From Nitrospira sp. (GTDB lineage Bacteria > Nitrospirota > Nitrospiria > Nitrospirales > Nitrospiraceae): a stretch of 38,597 nt of DNA. The stretch lies in assembly GCA_019636835.1 (NCBI GenBank), contig JAHBWU010000036.1, positions 1 through 38,597 of the forward strand, in the 5' to 3' direction. Below the pieces are notes generated by a model. The model searched no databases. It saw nothing but the letters and a program-made list of their open reading frames with translations, and was not told the DNA's origin. The translations under genes were made by a program, and so were the position numbers. Shown here in pieces: positions 25,032 through 33,667 of this stretch (position 1 is its first letter; every line of letters starts with the position of its first letter).

Positions 25032-26090
25032 ATGACCGTCAATAACAAATCCTTTGAATCGGCTTGTCCCTTGCCGATCTCGGGAAAGCAAACCATCCAG
25101 CTCGCGCATGGGGGCGGCGGACGTCTCATGCAGGAGTTGATTCAAGATGTCTTCCTGAGGGCCTTTCAGAATCCCATGCTGGCGCCCCTCCACGACGGCG
25201 CTACCTGGCCCATGGAGAACGAGATGCTCGCTTTCACGACCGATTCCTATGTGGTACGTCCGCTGTTTTTCCCAGGCGGTGACATCGGGAGCTTGGCGGT
25301 GAACGGCACGATCAACGATCTGGCCATGTGCGGCGCCAAGCCCCTCTGTCTAAGCGCGGGATTCATCTTGGAAGAGGGGCTCAGCATGGATGTGTTGCAG
25401 CGAGTCGTGCACTCGATGGCCGAAGCGGCGCGGGCAGCCTGTGTGCCGATCGTGACCGGTGATACCAAAGTTGTGGATCGCGGCAAGGGTGACGAGGTTT
25501 TCATCAATACGTCCGGCGTTGGTGTGGTGCCGGCCGGTGTCCATGTGTTGCCGACGTTGATCCAGCCTGGTGATGCGATTCTTGTGAGCGGTGATCTCGG
25601 CTCCCATGGAGTGGCGGTGCTCAGTGTGCGGGAAGGCCTGACGTTCGACGGTGATGTCGAAAGCGACTCGGCACCATTGCATCGCATCGTCGCCGACCTG
25701 ATCGAGAGCGACATTGAAATCCATTGCCTGCGCGACCTGACCCGTGGCGGGCTTGCCAACGTGCTGAACGAACTGGCTATGGCGGCGAAGGTCGGTATGG
25801 CGGTCGAGGAACCTACCATTCCTGTTCGTGAGCCTGTGCGAGGGGCCTGCGAACTATTGGGACTCGATCCGCTGTACGTCGCGAACGAGGGACGCTTCGT
25901 TGCAATGGTGCCGGCTTCGCAGGCCGAGACCGCGCTGACAACAATGCGGCGGCATGAGGCGTCGAGACGAGCGGCCCACATCGGCGTCGTGACAGATCGC
26001 GATCCTTCGATGGTGGTTCTGAGGACTGTTGTTGGTACACATCGTGTACTGGATCTGTTATCGGGTGAGCAGCTGCCTCGAATCTGTTGA
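25032..26090 (+). CDS. hypE: Carbamoyl dehydratase HypE
   Basis: Encodes 352 residues of the PurM-like fold: IQLAHGGGGRLMQELI, ATP-binding FTTDSYVVRPLFFPGGDIGSLAV, and CLRDLTRGGLANVLNELA. It ends in the invariant PRIC, whose Cys is carbamoylated by HypF and then dehydrated to a thiocyanate for transfer to iron. Complete. It is the last gene of the hydrogenase run; no hypB follows. Confidence 0.96.
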   Translation: MTVNNKSFESACPLPISGKQTIQLAHGGGGRLMQELIQDVFLRAFQNPMLAPLHDGATWPMENEMLAFTTDSYVVRPLFFPGGDIGSLAVNGTINDLAMCGAKPLCLSAGFILEEGLSMDVLQRVVHSMAEAARAACVPIVTGDTKVVDRGKGDEVFINTSGVGVVPAGVHVLPTLIQPGDAILVSGDLGSHGVAVLSVREGLTFDGDVESDSAPLHRIVADLIESDIEIHCLRDLTRGGLANVLNELAMAAKVGMAVEEPTIPVREPVRGACELLGLDPLYVANEGRFVAMVPASQAETALTTMRRHEASRRAAHIGVVTDRDPSMVVLRTVVGTHRVLDLLSGEQLPRIC

Positions 26091-26294
26091 GCCACGAAGT
26101 AATCTAGGAAACCGCTCCTTGGCGCACTAACTGCCAGCCGTCCTCTTCAGCTGTAGCATTCCGCGACAGTATTCAGCGAGCCTTCTGTGGAGTTTTCCCC
26201 GATCTGCGGTCAAGACCGAACCGTAGGTACTACGAAGGCCAGTGCTTTCAACATCTTCAGAGTTAGCAGTAACCCCAACTCCGGCTTGTTCCGA

Positions 26295-26310
26295 TGGCAC
26301 ATTGGTTGCC
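26295..26310 (+). promoter_or_regulatory. Sigma-54 promoter candidate before cytochrome c
   Basis: TGGCACATTGGTTGCC matches the RpoN consensus TGGCACR-N4-TTGCW at all but the last position. Initiation near 26321 would leave a leader of about 27 bases to the ATG at 26348. It separates this gene's control from the hydrogenase operon ending at 26090. Confidence 0.62.
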
Positions 26311-26347
26311 CCTTAGTCCTCAGGGGGTGATCAGATTTGGAAGGGTT

Positions 26348-26725
26348 ATGTCATCACGACTCATAGGTTTGTCCCTGTTGTTGCTGTTGGCTCTGTCGTG
26401 CGTGACCACCCTTGTGCACGCTGCTTCGGAGCAGAAGGGCAGTGAAAAAGCGCTACGCGACTACTACGACTTACAAGAAGGCAAGCGCCTCTACGAGCAA
26501 TATTGTCGGTTCTGCCATGGGGACCAGGGGAAAGGGAAAGCCTATGACGTAACCCCTCCGCCAGCGGATCTCACCAGTCCCGCTGTCCAGAAGAAGCCCG
26601 ATGCCGAACTTACCAAAACTATTCATGGAGGGGAGCGGGGGACCGCGATGGGAGCATGGAACTGGGCCTTGTCTGAAAAGGATAAGCAGAATGTCCTGCA
26701 GTACATCCGATGGTTGGCACGATGA
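26348..26725 (+). CDS. Mono-haem cytochrome c
   Basis: Encodes 125 residues. ATG 26348 starts a typical signal peptide (MSSRLIGLSLLLLLALSC, cleavage near VHAAS); the longer frame to 26294 would run over the promoter. GGAAGGG lies close upstream. Haem site CRFCH in QYCRFCHGDQGKGKAYDV, distal Met likely GTAMGAWNW, C-terminal helix DKQNVLQYIRWLAR. A class I cytochrome of the small cbb3-subunit-like kind. A Cys in the signal (LSC) may make it a lipoprotein. Confidence 0.9.
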   Translation: MSSRLIGLSLLLLLALSCVTTLVHAASEQKGSEKALRDYYDLQEGKRLYEQYCRFCHGDQGKGKAYDVTPPPADLTSPAVQKKPDAELTKTIHGGERGTAMGAWNWALSEKDKQNVLQYIRWLAR

Positions 26726-26788
26726 TGGGAGGGCGAGATTCGAACATGGATCTCATAAAGCCTGAGTTCAAGACACGGAGAAACAGCG

Positions 26789-27088
26789 ATGACCAACCAC
26801 GAAAAGCGAAAGCAAATTATCCCTTGGATTGATCCAGAGAAACGTGTGACCGTACATTCTCTCGACGAGAAGGACCTGAATGCCGAGATGGCAGGGACAA
26901 CTGAGAAATTGGTTGAACTCGCGATTGAGACGAAGGTGCCTCATATCAAGCAGCGGATCCAGGTTCCGCTCTGGCTCACTGAAGTTTTAGAGGACCTCGG
27001 GCACTATGCGCGGGATCCCGAGCGACCGTTGAAACATCGTCGACTCATGTTGATCGTCAATGAGAAACGGGCGCTCATCATCTACTAG
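26789..27088 (+). CDS. Hypothetical protein, 99 residues
   Basis: No family recognised. The product is soluble and highly charged, N-terminal MTNHEKRKQIIPWIDPEKRV, middle EMAGTTEKLVELAIETKVPHI, C-terminal KQRIQVPLWLTEVLEDLGHY and HRRLMLIVNEKRALIIY, a mixed alpha/beta pattern. A purine-rich stretch ACGGAGAAA precedes the ATG. It follows the cytochrome c by 63 bases and may share its transcript. Codon use matches neighbours, so it is likely real. Confidence 0.65.
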   Translation: MTNHEKRKQIIPWIDPEKRVTVHSLDEKDLNAEMAGTTEKLVELAIETKVPHIKQRIQVPLWLTEVLEDLGHYARDPERPLKHRRLMLIVNEKRALIIY

Positions 27089-27299
27089 GGATAATGCACA
27101 CCGATTATGGAGGTGGAGATGAGCCAGGAGTGATCATCATTGTTTTGCTCGCAGCGGCCGGTTGTCCTCCTCGCCGGCCTCCCCATACGCCCCAACCATA
27201 TAGTATGAAGGCTGAGACCAGTGGTTCCGCCTTCATCACAGGGCATTGAAGATTTCCGAACAGCGGCTTTAGCTCAGCGCTGACCGGAGTCAGGGGTAT

Positions 27300-27980
27300 G
27301 TGATCGTAACTCTCATGCGATCGACCAGGCACCGAATAGCGGTTCCGATCGCTTTCTCGGCGATCGTATTGCTCTCGGCTTGCGTCTCGCCTGTCGAAGG
27401 CCTGTGGCCGTCATCTTCCGTCTCCTCTGCTCGGGCCGTCGTTGTCTCGCTTGATACTTGGCACGCAATGATCGCCTTTCCGATTCAACAAGAAGACCGT
27501 GATCAGCCATTAGCATTCAGTTCCGAGCAAGGCACTTCCTCTCAGCACTCCTATTATGAGGAATGGGGCTATGCCGAGCGTGCTTGGTATGTGGAAGGAA
27601 AGACTGGTTTGTCCGGTATCGTGCGGGCTCTCTTCTGGCCGACCGAGGGCGTCGTCGAGGTCGGACACTATGATCGCGTGTGGGCTGACCGAACGCCGCA
27701 ACCGCCTGCCGAGTTGTTTATGTTTCGCATGAGCGAGGAGAGTTATCATCGATTGCGCCGGCATCTGTATTCGACTCTGTTGAGCGAAGATCCCATGGCC
27801 TCCTTCGGACAATCTGTGTTTTATCCGGCGAAGCGGTCCTATCATCTGTTTCATACTTGCCATCAGTATGCGGCCCAGGCGTTACGGGAGGCCGGTCTGC
27901 CGCTCTCCGCTTTCTGGGCCTTTAATCGAACGAGCCTCGCTTGGCAACTGCGGCGCGCAACAGAGATTGCCGCGAAGTAG
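27300..27980 (+). CDS. DUF2459-family lipoprotein
   Basis: Encodes 226 residues from a GTG at 27300 (purine-rich GGAG and AGGGG upstream); ATG 27315 is an alternative. Lipobox LLSAC (Cys near residue 28). The DUF2459 pattern is visible: VVVSLDTWHAMIAFP, EWGYAERAWY near residue 90, and YHLFHTCHQYAAQALREAGLPLSAF, where His and Cys residues are conserved in the family. Exported, envelope-anchored, biochemical role unknown. Confidence 0.8.
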   Translation: MIVTLMRSTRHRIAVPIAFSAIVLLSACVSPVEGLWPSSSVSSARAVVVSLDTWHAMIAFPIQQEDRDQPLAFSSEQGTSSQHSYYEEWGYAERAWYVEGKTGLSGIVRALFWPTEGVVEVGHYDRVWADRTPQPPAELFMFRMSEESYHRLRRHLYSTLLSEDPMASFGQSVFYPAKRSYHLFHTCHQYAAQALREAGLPLSAFWAFNRTSLAWQLRRATEIAAK

Positions 27981-28128
27981 TCCACGAAGAGACCGATTCT
28001 ATTCGGTTAGCTAACATTAGCCACGCATGCCCGACCGTTGGAACTATTGCGTGTAGTACAATTACCGGCAGGGCGCTCAGCTCTTGCTCAATTGCCTGTG
28101 GATATACGGGCCAATTGCGGAGGATATG

Positions 28129-28482
28129 ATGGCTCGCAAGTCAACAGTGAAAGTAGGCTGGGGCCTACTGGTATGCCTTCTGGGGATCGGCGGGTGCGCT
28201 TCGTCTGAACCGCTCGATATGAGCTCCTATGATCCATCACATGATCAGAAGGCCATTGCAAGTTACTACCGAGATCAAGCCGTTTCGATGCGCGAGAAAG
28301 CCAATGCACAAGCAACGGCCGCGGCGCGTTACGAAGCGCTCTTTGGGCCAGAAGCAGATTTGGTCTCAGGTGCTCGGTTGTTGGCGCGCTACTACGAGCA
28401 AACCGCGCAGGAACTTGAACGAGTAGCCGAAGCTCATGCGGCGGTGGATCGCAGCAGGCAACGGTCCCCGACTGTCCCGTAG
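28129..28482 (+). CDS. Small helical lipoprotein (paralogue of 841-1185)
   Basis: Encodes 117 residues; of two adjacent ATGs (28126, 28129) the second is better spaced from GCGGAGG (28117-28123). The lipobox LLGIGGC is followed by a helical mature part: HDQKAIASYYRDQAVSMREKA, ARYEALFGPEADLV and ARLLARYYEQTAQELERVA. The first segment and general layout match the exported protein at 841-1185 (SLAVYYEEQAQINKTKAADW), so these are probably diverged copies. The SPFH lipoprotein follows in 50 bases. Function unknown. Confidence 0.8.
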   Translation: MARKSTVKVGWGLLVCLLGIGGCASSEPLDMSSYDPSHDQKAIASYYRDQAVSMREKANAQATAAARYEALFGPEADLVSGARLLARYYEQTAQELERVAEAHAAVDRSRQRSPTVP

Positions 28483-28532
28483 AATTAAGATTCGGTGGAT
28501 GACACGGCGAACGTAAGAAAGAGGAGGGATAT

Positions 28533-29384
28533 ATGAAAGTTTCTTTGACGGCGCGTCTACTGCTTTTGCTGATCCCAATAATAATGGTCCTCCAGGGCTG
28601 CAGTAATACAGTGACTCCGGGAAATCGAGGGTTGCGTTGGTACCCCCTCACCAGCGGACTGACGAAGGAACCGCTCAAGGAAGGATTCTACTGGCGGGCG
28701 CCCTGGAACGATGTCTTCGTGTACGACACGAAATGGAAGACCTTCAAGGAAAAGGTGGATGTGCTGACCGCGGACGATCTCCCAGTGACCGTGTATGCCG
28801 CGATTACCATGCGCCCCATCCCGGAAGAAATATATTTTCTGGCCCAGGAAGTGGGGCATGAATGGTACAAGCAATTGGTCCAACCGCAACTCTTGTCGGC
28901 TGTGCGTGCGGTTGTCGCGAATTACACCATGGTCACGCTTCCTGAGCGCAGCAGCGAAATCGGCAATAAGATCGAGGCCGTGGTTGTCGAAGCGATGAAA
29001 GGGCGACATCTGGACGTCTACAACGTGGCACTCTCGGAAATGGAGTTTTCGCAGATGGTGTTGAGAGCCATCGAGCAGAAACAGGCGAAGGAGCAGGAAA
29101 AAGAGCAAAAGGACTTCGAGGTCGTGATTGCGGAGCGCAACGCCGACATCGCCAGGATTCAGGCGAAAGGTGAGGGTGATTCGTTGAAGATTCGCGCGGA
29201 AGGCGAAGCCGACAGCCTGAGGATCCGGGCCATAGGACAGTCGAAGGCGCAGGAGATCATCACCAAAACGCTGACGCCTGACTACTTGCGGTTCAAGCTC
29301 TATGAAAGCCCCAACGCCAAGACGATCATCGTGCCGGAAAAGCTCAATGTTCCCATGATTGTCAACCCTGGTGCTGATCGATAG
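28533..29384 (+). CDS. SPFH/prohibitin-domain lipoprotein
   Basis: Encodes 283 residues behind AGAGGAGGG. The N-terminus is a lipoprotein-like signal (LLLLIPIIMVLQGC, Cys about residue 23), where family members more often have a membrane anchor. The SPFH (band 7) domain runs about residues 30-190: GNRGLRWYPLTSGLTKEPLKEGFYW, VDVLTADDLPVTVYAAITMRP. A coiled coil rich in Glu/Lys/Ala with repeats KGEGDSLKIRAEGEADSLRIRA follows, typical of prohibitin and flotillin oligomers. It probably forms ring-like scaffolds on the envelope. Confidence 0.87.
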   Translation: MKVSLTARLLLLLIPIIMVLQGCSNTVTPGNRGLRWYPLTSGLTKEPLKEGFYWRAPWNDVFVYDTKWKTFKEKVDVLTADDLPVTVYAAITMRPIPEEIYFLAQEVGHEWYKQLVQPQLLSAVRAVVANYTMVTLPERSSEIGNKIEAVVVEAMKGRHLDVYNVALSEMEFSQMVLRAIEQKQAKEQEKEQKDFEVVIAERNADIARIQAKGEGDSLKIRAEGEADSLRIRAIGQSKAQEIITKTLTPDYLRFKLYESPNAKTIIVPEKLNVPMIVNPGADR

Positions 29385-29753
29385 GAGTCGTCATAGCAGT
29401 GGTTGTGAATGCCATCAATGGACCTCATTTGAGGCAATAGGCAACGCAGGAGCACCGTTTCCGATGAGGATGGATAGCCGGATGGATGCGAGTTAAATCG
29501 GCCGATTCGGCTCTTACGTGGATCGGCCTAAGCAGCGATATGCGGCTCAGAGCTGAATGCTCGGACGGGTCGCCGCTGCGCCATTTCCGATTGCTCCGCG
29601 TCTGCCGGCGTTGTCGTTCCTCTTTTGGCTGAACGATTTTGCCGCTGCTCGGCAGCGCTGGAGAGCATGTTACTCAAATGGCCTATTCGAACGCGAAGGT
29701 TCGAAGCCGGCAACACGGGCATGTAATCGACTACCACGAAGCCGCCTGTGACC
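29385..29753. other. Intergenic region, one hairpin, no gene seen
   Basis: About 370 bases between convergent genes. A stem GGCCGAT (29500-29506) with ATCGGCC (29522-29528) could end transcription of the SPFH gene, though it lacks a T-run and is 115 bases past the stop. A 69-codon minus-strand frame (29528-29737) has no ribosome site and random-looking composition. Confidence 0.4.
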
Positions 29754-29924
29754 TTATCGCAAGCGTCGCAGGATATCCTGTAAGATCGATTTCCGTTGCT
29801 TAAGGTCCTCCCGAAATTCTTGGTTCTCCGTGTCCGCTATTTCTCCGCCGAGATCCGATACAGCGCTCTGAAGCGCCCAGATCAAGATATCCTGTTCGTT
29901 CGGCTCCAGCGATAGCTGCGTCAT
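29754..29924 (-). CDS. Hypothetical protein, 56 residues
   Basis: A short gene from ATG 29924 with GAGGAGAG upstream. The product MTQLSLEPNEQDILIWALQS continues as a charged helical hairpin (LGGEIADTENQEFREDLKQR) ending ILQDILRRLR. The pattern of small two-helix proteins is common downstream of stress genes, but I do not recognise the family. It lies 103 bases after mlaC on the same strand. Confidence 0.65.
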   Translation of the reverse strand: MTQLSLEPNEQDILIWALQSAVSDLGGEIADTENQEFREDLKQRKSILQDILRRLR

Positions 29925-30027
29925 AAGTCTCTCCTCTTCTCGCTTTCGCTCTATGGATTTGTGCCGCCGCCTTTCCACAGGATGTATGCTCGGATTACAC
30001 AAGCGCCTGTGAGTGCCGCCCCTCCGG

Positions 30028-30693
30028 TCACGGTTTCCTTTTCGTGTCCTCCGCAGAAATGGATCGTTCTTGCAGGTTCTTGACCAGCTCCTCATAGGAG
30101 CTGTCGCGGATGATCTTTTGAAACTGGCTCCGGTAGTTACTCACCAAACTTACGCCGTCTATGATGATGTCGTAGCCAGACCACCGAACATCTTTCACCA
30201 AGAGGCGGTAATCCATCGGAAGCGTCATTTTCTCCGATCGCAATTCGGTTCGCACTTCCGCATACGACCCCTCAATCCGTTCCGCCAGGTAGCCAACTTC
30301 TTGTTTTCGTCCGGTATAATCTTCGATTCTTCCGGCATATTTATCGGAGAGAAAACTCGTATAGACCTCGACGAATTCCTTCCGCTGAATCTCCGTCAGC
30401 TGCTTCCAATAACTGCCCAGCACTCGCTTCGACATTTCCGCATAGTCAAACCTGCTGGCGGCGATCTCTTCCAGCATGCGACGACGTTGTGCGTGTTTGG
30501 CCTGGTGCTTCAATGCGGGATCATTGAGGATCCGGAGGACCTGGGTGACCGTCTCGCGCACTGCTTCCAGCGGGGTTTCCGTGCCTTGCGGGGTAGCGGT
30601 GACAGCAAAACACCAAAGAAAAGCACATGCAAGGGCCGCAGGCCACACGGAGCCCTTTGCAGCTCGCCGACTCCTTCCGGGCCACTGAAGCAT
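30028..30693 (-). CDS. mlaC: MlaC-like periplasmic phospholipid-binding protein
   Basis: Encodes 221 residues. A signal peptide (about 1-35, PAALACAFLWCFAVTATP) is followed by the MlaC/Ttg2D fold: ETPLEAVRETVTQVLRILND, RFDYAEMSKRVLGSYWKQLTEIQRKEFVEVYTSFL, WSGYDIIIDGVSLVSNYRSQF. It ferries phospholipids between outer-membrane MlaA and an inner-membrane Mla complex. No mlaFEDB genes are nearby; mlaA is 5 kb away on the same strand. The dodecin gene lies 24 bases upstream, so the two are probably co-transcribed. Confidence 0.88.
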   Translation of the reverse strand: MLQWPGRSRRAAKGSVWPAALACAFLWCFAVTATPQGTETPLEAVRETVTQVLRILNDPALKHQAKHAQRRRMLEEIAASRFDYAEMSKRVLGSYWKQLTEIQRKEFVEVYTSFLSDKYAGRIEDYTGRKQEVGYLAERIEGSYAEVRTELRSEKMTLPMDYRLLVKDVRWSGYDIIIDGVSLVSNYRSQFQKIIRDSSYEELVKNLQERSISAEDTKRKP

Positions 30694-30717
30694 GACCTAT
30701 CGGTTCTTCCTCTCTCG

Positions 30718-30918
30718 TCAATCCAATACGAACGTCACCTTTAGATCTACACGATATAAAGCGACTTTATTACTTTCGATCACGACATGTTGTTCCTTCA
30801 CCCAAGCCGATTTGATGCTGTGGATGGTCTTGGATGCTTTCGCTATTCCTTGGACGATGGCATCCTCGAAACTCGTGGGCGACTCGGCGCTGATTTCGAT
30901 GATTTTGGCAACGGACAT
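30718..30918 (-). CDS. Dodecin family flavin-binding protein
   Basis: Encodes 66 residues from ATG 30918, directly behind AAGGAGGAGC; longer readings add an unrelated leader. MSVAKIIEISAESPTSFEDA, then IVQGIAKASKTIHSIKSAWVKEQHVVI and YRVDLKVTFVLD are classic dodecin. The Trp in SAWVKEQ stacks on the flavin in the twelve-subunit sphere. Dodecins store or buffer FMN/riboflavin (or CoA) and protect from flavin photoreactions. Heads a unit with mlaC. Confidence 0.95.
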   Translation of the reverse strand: MSVAKIIEISAESPTSFEDAIVQGIAKASKTIHSIKSAWVKEQHVVIESNKVALYRVDLKVTFVLD

Positions 30919-30982
30919 ACAGCTCCTCCTTTTCTGTTCATGGGCACCCAACGTTCTGATCCATATGACTCACTTTTGTGAT

Positions 30983-30998
30983 CGCAAGGTCGGCGCCA
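30983..30998 (-). promoter_or_regulatory. Sigma-54-like element before dodecin
   Basis: Minus-strand TGGCGCCGACCTTGCG keeps TGGC, the GG-N10-GC spacing and TTGC. Initiation near 30972 would give a leader of about 54 bases to the dodecin ATG. Weaker than the sites at 1246 and 26295. Confidence 0.42.
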
Positions 30999-31300
30999 GG
31001 ATCCTATCGGTCTGTAAATCGACACTTAAGCGATATCTCAGGGGTTATTGAGAAGGTCGGAGATGAAGAGGAACAGAATTGGGGAACTCTGCTACACCTA
31101 ATGAAAAAGGCCTGTAGCAATAATGTGCATACCCGTTGATGAATGGGGCGGATCGACAAGGTTCTCGGTGTACTCCTCCTTTCGCTTCTTGTCCATGCCG
31201 CAGGCTATGTCGCGACTGGTTTGTAAACCTAAATAGATATTTTTGTGAATTCGGTCTTGCGACGGTTGTGTAAGAAGCCTAGAATGGGTTTCCTCTGGTA
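30999..31300. other. Divergent spacer before the sensor kinase
   Basis: About 300 bases. A ribosome-site-like AAAGGAGGA on the minus strand (about 31182-31190) is not followed by a usable start codon. An AT-rich patch near 31230-31250 may hold the kinase promoter, but I cannot define -35/-10 boxes. Confidence 0.35.
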
Positions 31301-33667
31301 ATGATACATAAAGCCGACAAGAAGAAGCGTCGGGCCAGGGCGCAGCTGCTTTCACAGGCTCGCTTTCCCGAGACTGCGGCCAAACGACAACAGGACGATT
31401 TCTTCGCCGAAGCCTTCCGCCTAAGTCCTCATCCGATCGGTATCACGGAACTTGAGACCGGGGTCTGTCTAGAAGTCAATGACGCCTGCCTAGCAACATT
31501 CGGCTTTCGCCGGGACGAGGTTATCGGAAAGACGACCTTGATGTTGGGGATCTGGCCTGACCCTCATGATCGGGCCAGGCTCATCGATCGATTGAAATGT
31601 GAAGGATCGGTCCGAAATTTTGACGTGTCGATGCGGATGAGCAGCGGTGAATTGCGACAGTTCCTCATCTCCGCGGACATGATCACGCTCAGGGGGAAGC
31701 CCTGCATCCTGACGATCGGCAATGACATTACCGATCGCAAGAGGGTTGAGGAGGCGCTGCGCCGGACCCATGAAGAGTTGGAACAACGCGTTCAGGAAAG
31801 AACAGCCGACCTCGAACGAACCAATGCGGCGATGCGGGATAGCGAGGAGCGATTCCGTTTGTTCATTGAGCACGCACCGGCCGCGATTGCGATGTTTGAC
31901 CGCGACATGCGGTATCTGGCGGCCAGCCGCCGTTGGATGGAGGAGTATCGGCTCGCACGGAATATCATCGGTCGATCGCACTATGACGTGCTTCCCGAGA
32001 GTTCATTACGATGGCAGGAGGTCCATCGTCGCGGCCTGGCCGGAGAAGTGCTGAGTGCGGATGAAGACCGGTTCGTTCGGGGTGACGGCTCAACGCAGTG
32101 GATCACCTGGGATGTTCGTCCCTGGTTCTGCGGCAACGAAGTGGGCGGAATTGTGATTGCCACGGAAGATGTGACGACTCGTGTGGAGGCAAAGCACGCA
32201 CTGCATGAAAGGGAGGAACGGTCCGATCAGGTCATCCGATTGGCCAACTTCGGCATTTTTGATCATGACCACCGAACCGGGAAGGTGTACTGGTCTCCGG
32301 TCATGAGAGAAATTTACGGAGTCGGACCCGATGATCCGGCTTCTATGGAAGGGTATATGCAGTTACTCCATCCGGAAGACCGCGATACAGCCGTCCAGGC
32401 CATCAAGCAGGCCCAAGATCCCGCCTGTGACGATCTCTTTTCGGTAGAACACCGCGTGTTGCGCGGTGACGGCAGTGTCAGGTGGGTGAGTTTTCGATCA
32501 TGGACGTTCTTCGATAATGAGGGGCCCGAGCGTCGCCCGACTCGAACTTTGGGGGCGATGATCGACATCACGAAACGTAGACATGCCGAAGAGGCCCTGA
32601 GAATGAGCGAGGGCCGATTCGCATCCTTCATGGATAATTTACATGGCTTTGCATGGATCAAAGACGCCGAGGGACGACACCTGTACGTCAATCGACTCTT
32701 TGAAGAATCTCTCCTGCAAGGACTAGATTGGAAAGAAAAGACCGCCCGTGAATTGTGGGCTGAAGAGATCGCTGTACAGTACGAGCTGAACGATAGGAAA
32801 GTGCGGGAGGCAAGGGCCCCTTTGCACACAGTCGAGCAGTTTGTTCTGAACGGGGAGGTCCGGCACGCGCTTGTGAGCAAGTTCCCCATCGTCGACCACA
32901 AGGGAACACCGGTGCTCTTGGGAGGTGTCGCGGTCGACATCACCGAACGCAAGCAGGCGGAAGAGGCGCTTCATCGCAACCAGCTGGAATTGCATCAGCA
33001 GCAAGTGCAACTGGAAGAGCTGACATCCAAGCTGTTGACGGCGCAAGAACATGAGCGGCAGCGGATCGCTCGTGACCTGCACGATGATGTGAGCCAGCGA
33101 TTGGCTGCGTTGGTCTTGGAGGTGGCGTCTTTGGAACGCCGCCCTTCCCGCGAGTCCGCTGAACTTCCTCAAGCCCTGGCGCCGCTTCGTGAACAGTTGG
33201 AACAGCTTTCTGACGATGTGCACACGCTCGCGTACCGGCTTCATCCCTCGCTGTTGGAGCATGCCGGATTGCGTCCGGCGGTCGAAGACCATGTCCATCA
33301 GGTTTCCAGGCGCACGGGCTTACCCATTCATCTGAAAATTCTTGATGTTCCCAATGCGGTTCCGCTCGATCAGGCGACCTGTCTCTTCCGTGTCATGCAG
33401 GAAAGCGTCCAAAATGTGGTGAAACATGCGCGGGCGACGACCGTGACGGTCCAGCTGCATGGGTCGTCAAAGGGGATCGGTCTGTCCGTCATTGACAATG
33501 GGAAGGGATTCAACCCAGAGGACCAGCGCACTCACCAACAGGGCTTGGGATTGAGCAGCATGGAGGAACGGCTGCGGCAACTGCACGGGTTCTTTCGGAT
33601 CCAATCTCGGCCATCCCACGGCACCAAGGTCTGTGCTTGGGTGCCTTGCGGGGTGGAGGTCGCATGA
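31301..33667 (+). CDS. Multi-PAS sensor histidine kinase (HisKA_3 type)
   Basis: Encodes 788 residues with no membrane segment, so a cytoplasmic sensor. Four PAS/PAC units: about 35-148 (ending GNDITDRKRVEEAL), 180-298 (ATEDVTTRVEAKHAL), 308-432 (WSPVMREIYGV, MIDITKRRHAEEAL) and 437-556 (GFAWIKDAEGRHLYVN, VDITERKQAEEAL). A coiled linker leads to the HisKA_3 dimer domain with phospho-acceptor H594 in ERQRIARDLHDDVSQRLA and a HATPase domain (VMQESVQNVVKHAR, VIDNGKGF, GLGLSSMEERLR). The ATG has a poor ribosome site. It overlaps the response regulator gene by ATGA. Signal unknown; no haem or FAD Cys/His motif is evident in the PAS units. Confidence 0.93.
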   Translation: MIHKADKKKRRARAQLLSQARFPETAAKRQQDDFFAEAFRLSPHPIGITELETGVCLEVNDACLATFGFRRDEVIGKTTLMLGIWPDPHDRARLIDRLKCEGSVRNFDVSMRMSSGELRQFLISADMITLRGKPCILTIGNDITDRKRVEEALRRTHEELEQRVQERTADLERTNAAMRDSEERFRLFIEHAPAAIAMFDRDMRYLAASRRWMEEYRLARNIIGRSHYDVLPESSLRWQEVHRRGLAGEVLSADEDRFVRGDGSTQWITWDVRPWFCGNEVGGIVIATEDVTTRVEAKHALHEREERSDQVIRLANFGIFDHDHRTGKVYWSPVMREIYGVGPDDPASMEGYMQLLHPEDRDTAVQAIKQAQDPACDDLFSVEHRVLRGDGSVRWVSFRSWTFFDNEGPERRPTRTLGAMIDITKRRHAEEALRMSEGRFASFMDNLHGFAWIKDAEGRHLYVNRLFEESLLQGLDWKEKTARELWAEEIAVQYELNDRKVREARAPLHTVEQFVLNGEVRHALVSKFPIVDHKGTPVLLGGVAVDITERKQAEEALHRNQLELHQQQVQLEELTSKLLTAQEHERQRIARDLHDDVSQRLAALVLEVASLERRPSRESAELPQALAPLREQLEQLSDDVHTLAYRLHPSLLEHAGLRPAVEDHVHQVSRRTGLPIHLKILDVPNAVPLDQATCLFRVMQESVQNVVKHARATTVTVQLHGSSKGIGLSVIDNGKGFNPEDQRTHQQGLGLSSMEERLRQLHGFFRIQSRPSHGTKVCAWVPCGVEVA

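Noticed and set aside
27094..27243. Short plus-strand frame with a lipobox-like LLAAAGC
   Set aside because: The start would need either an ATG with an unconvincing leader or a GTG without any basic residue before the hydrophobic core.
29700..29712. GGTTCGAAGCC, resembling a tRNA T-arm
   Set aside because: No acceptor stem, anticodon arm or D arm can be folded around it.
31098..31355. 85-codon minus-strand frame overlapping the kinase start
   Set aside because: It opposes a well-supported gene, and the AAAGGAGGA inside it is not followed by a start codon at a usable distance.
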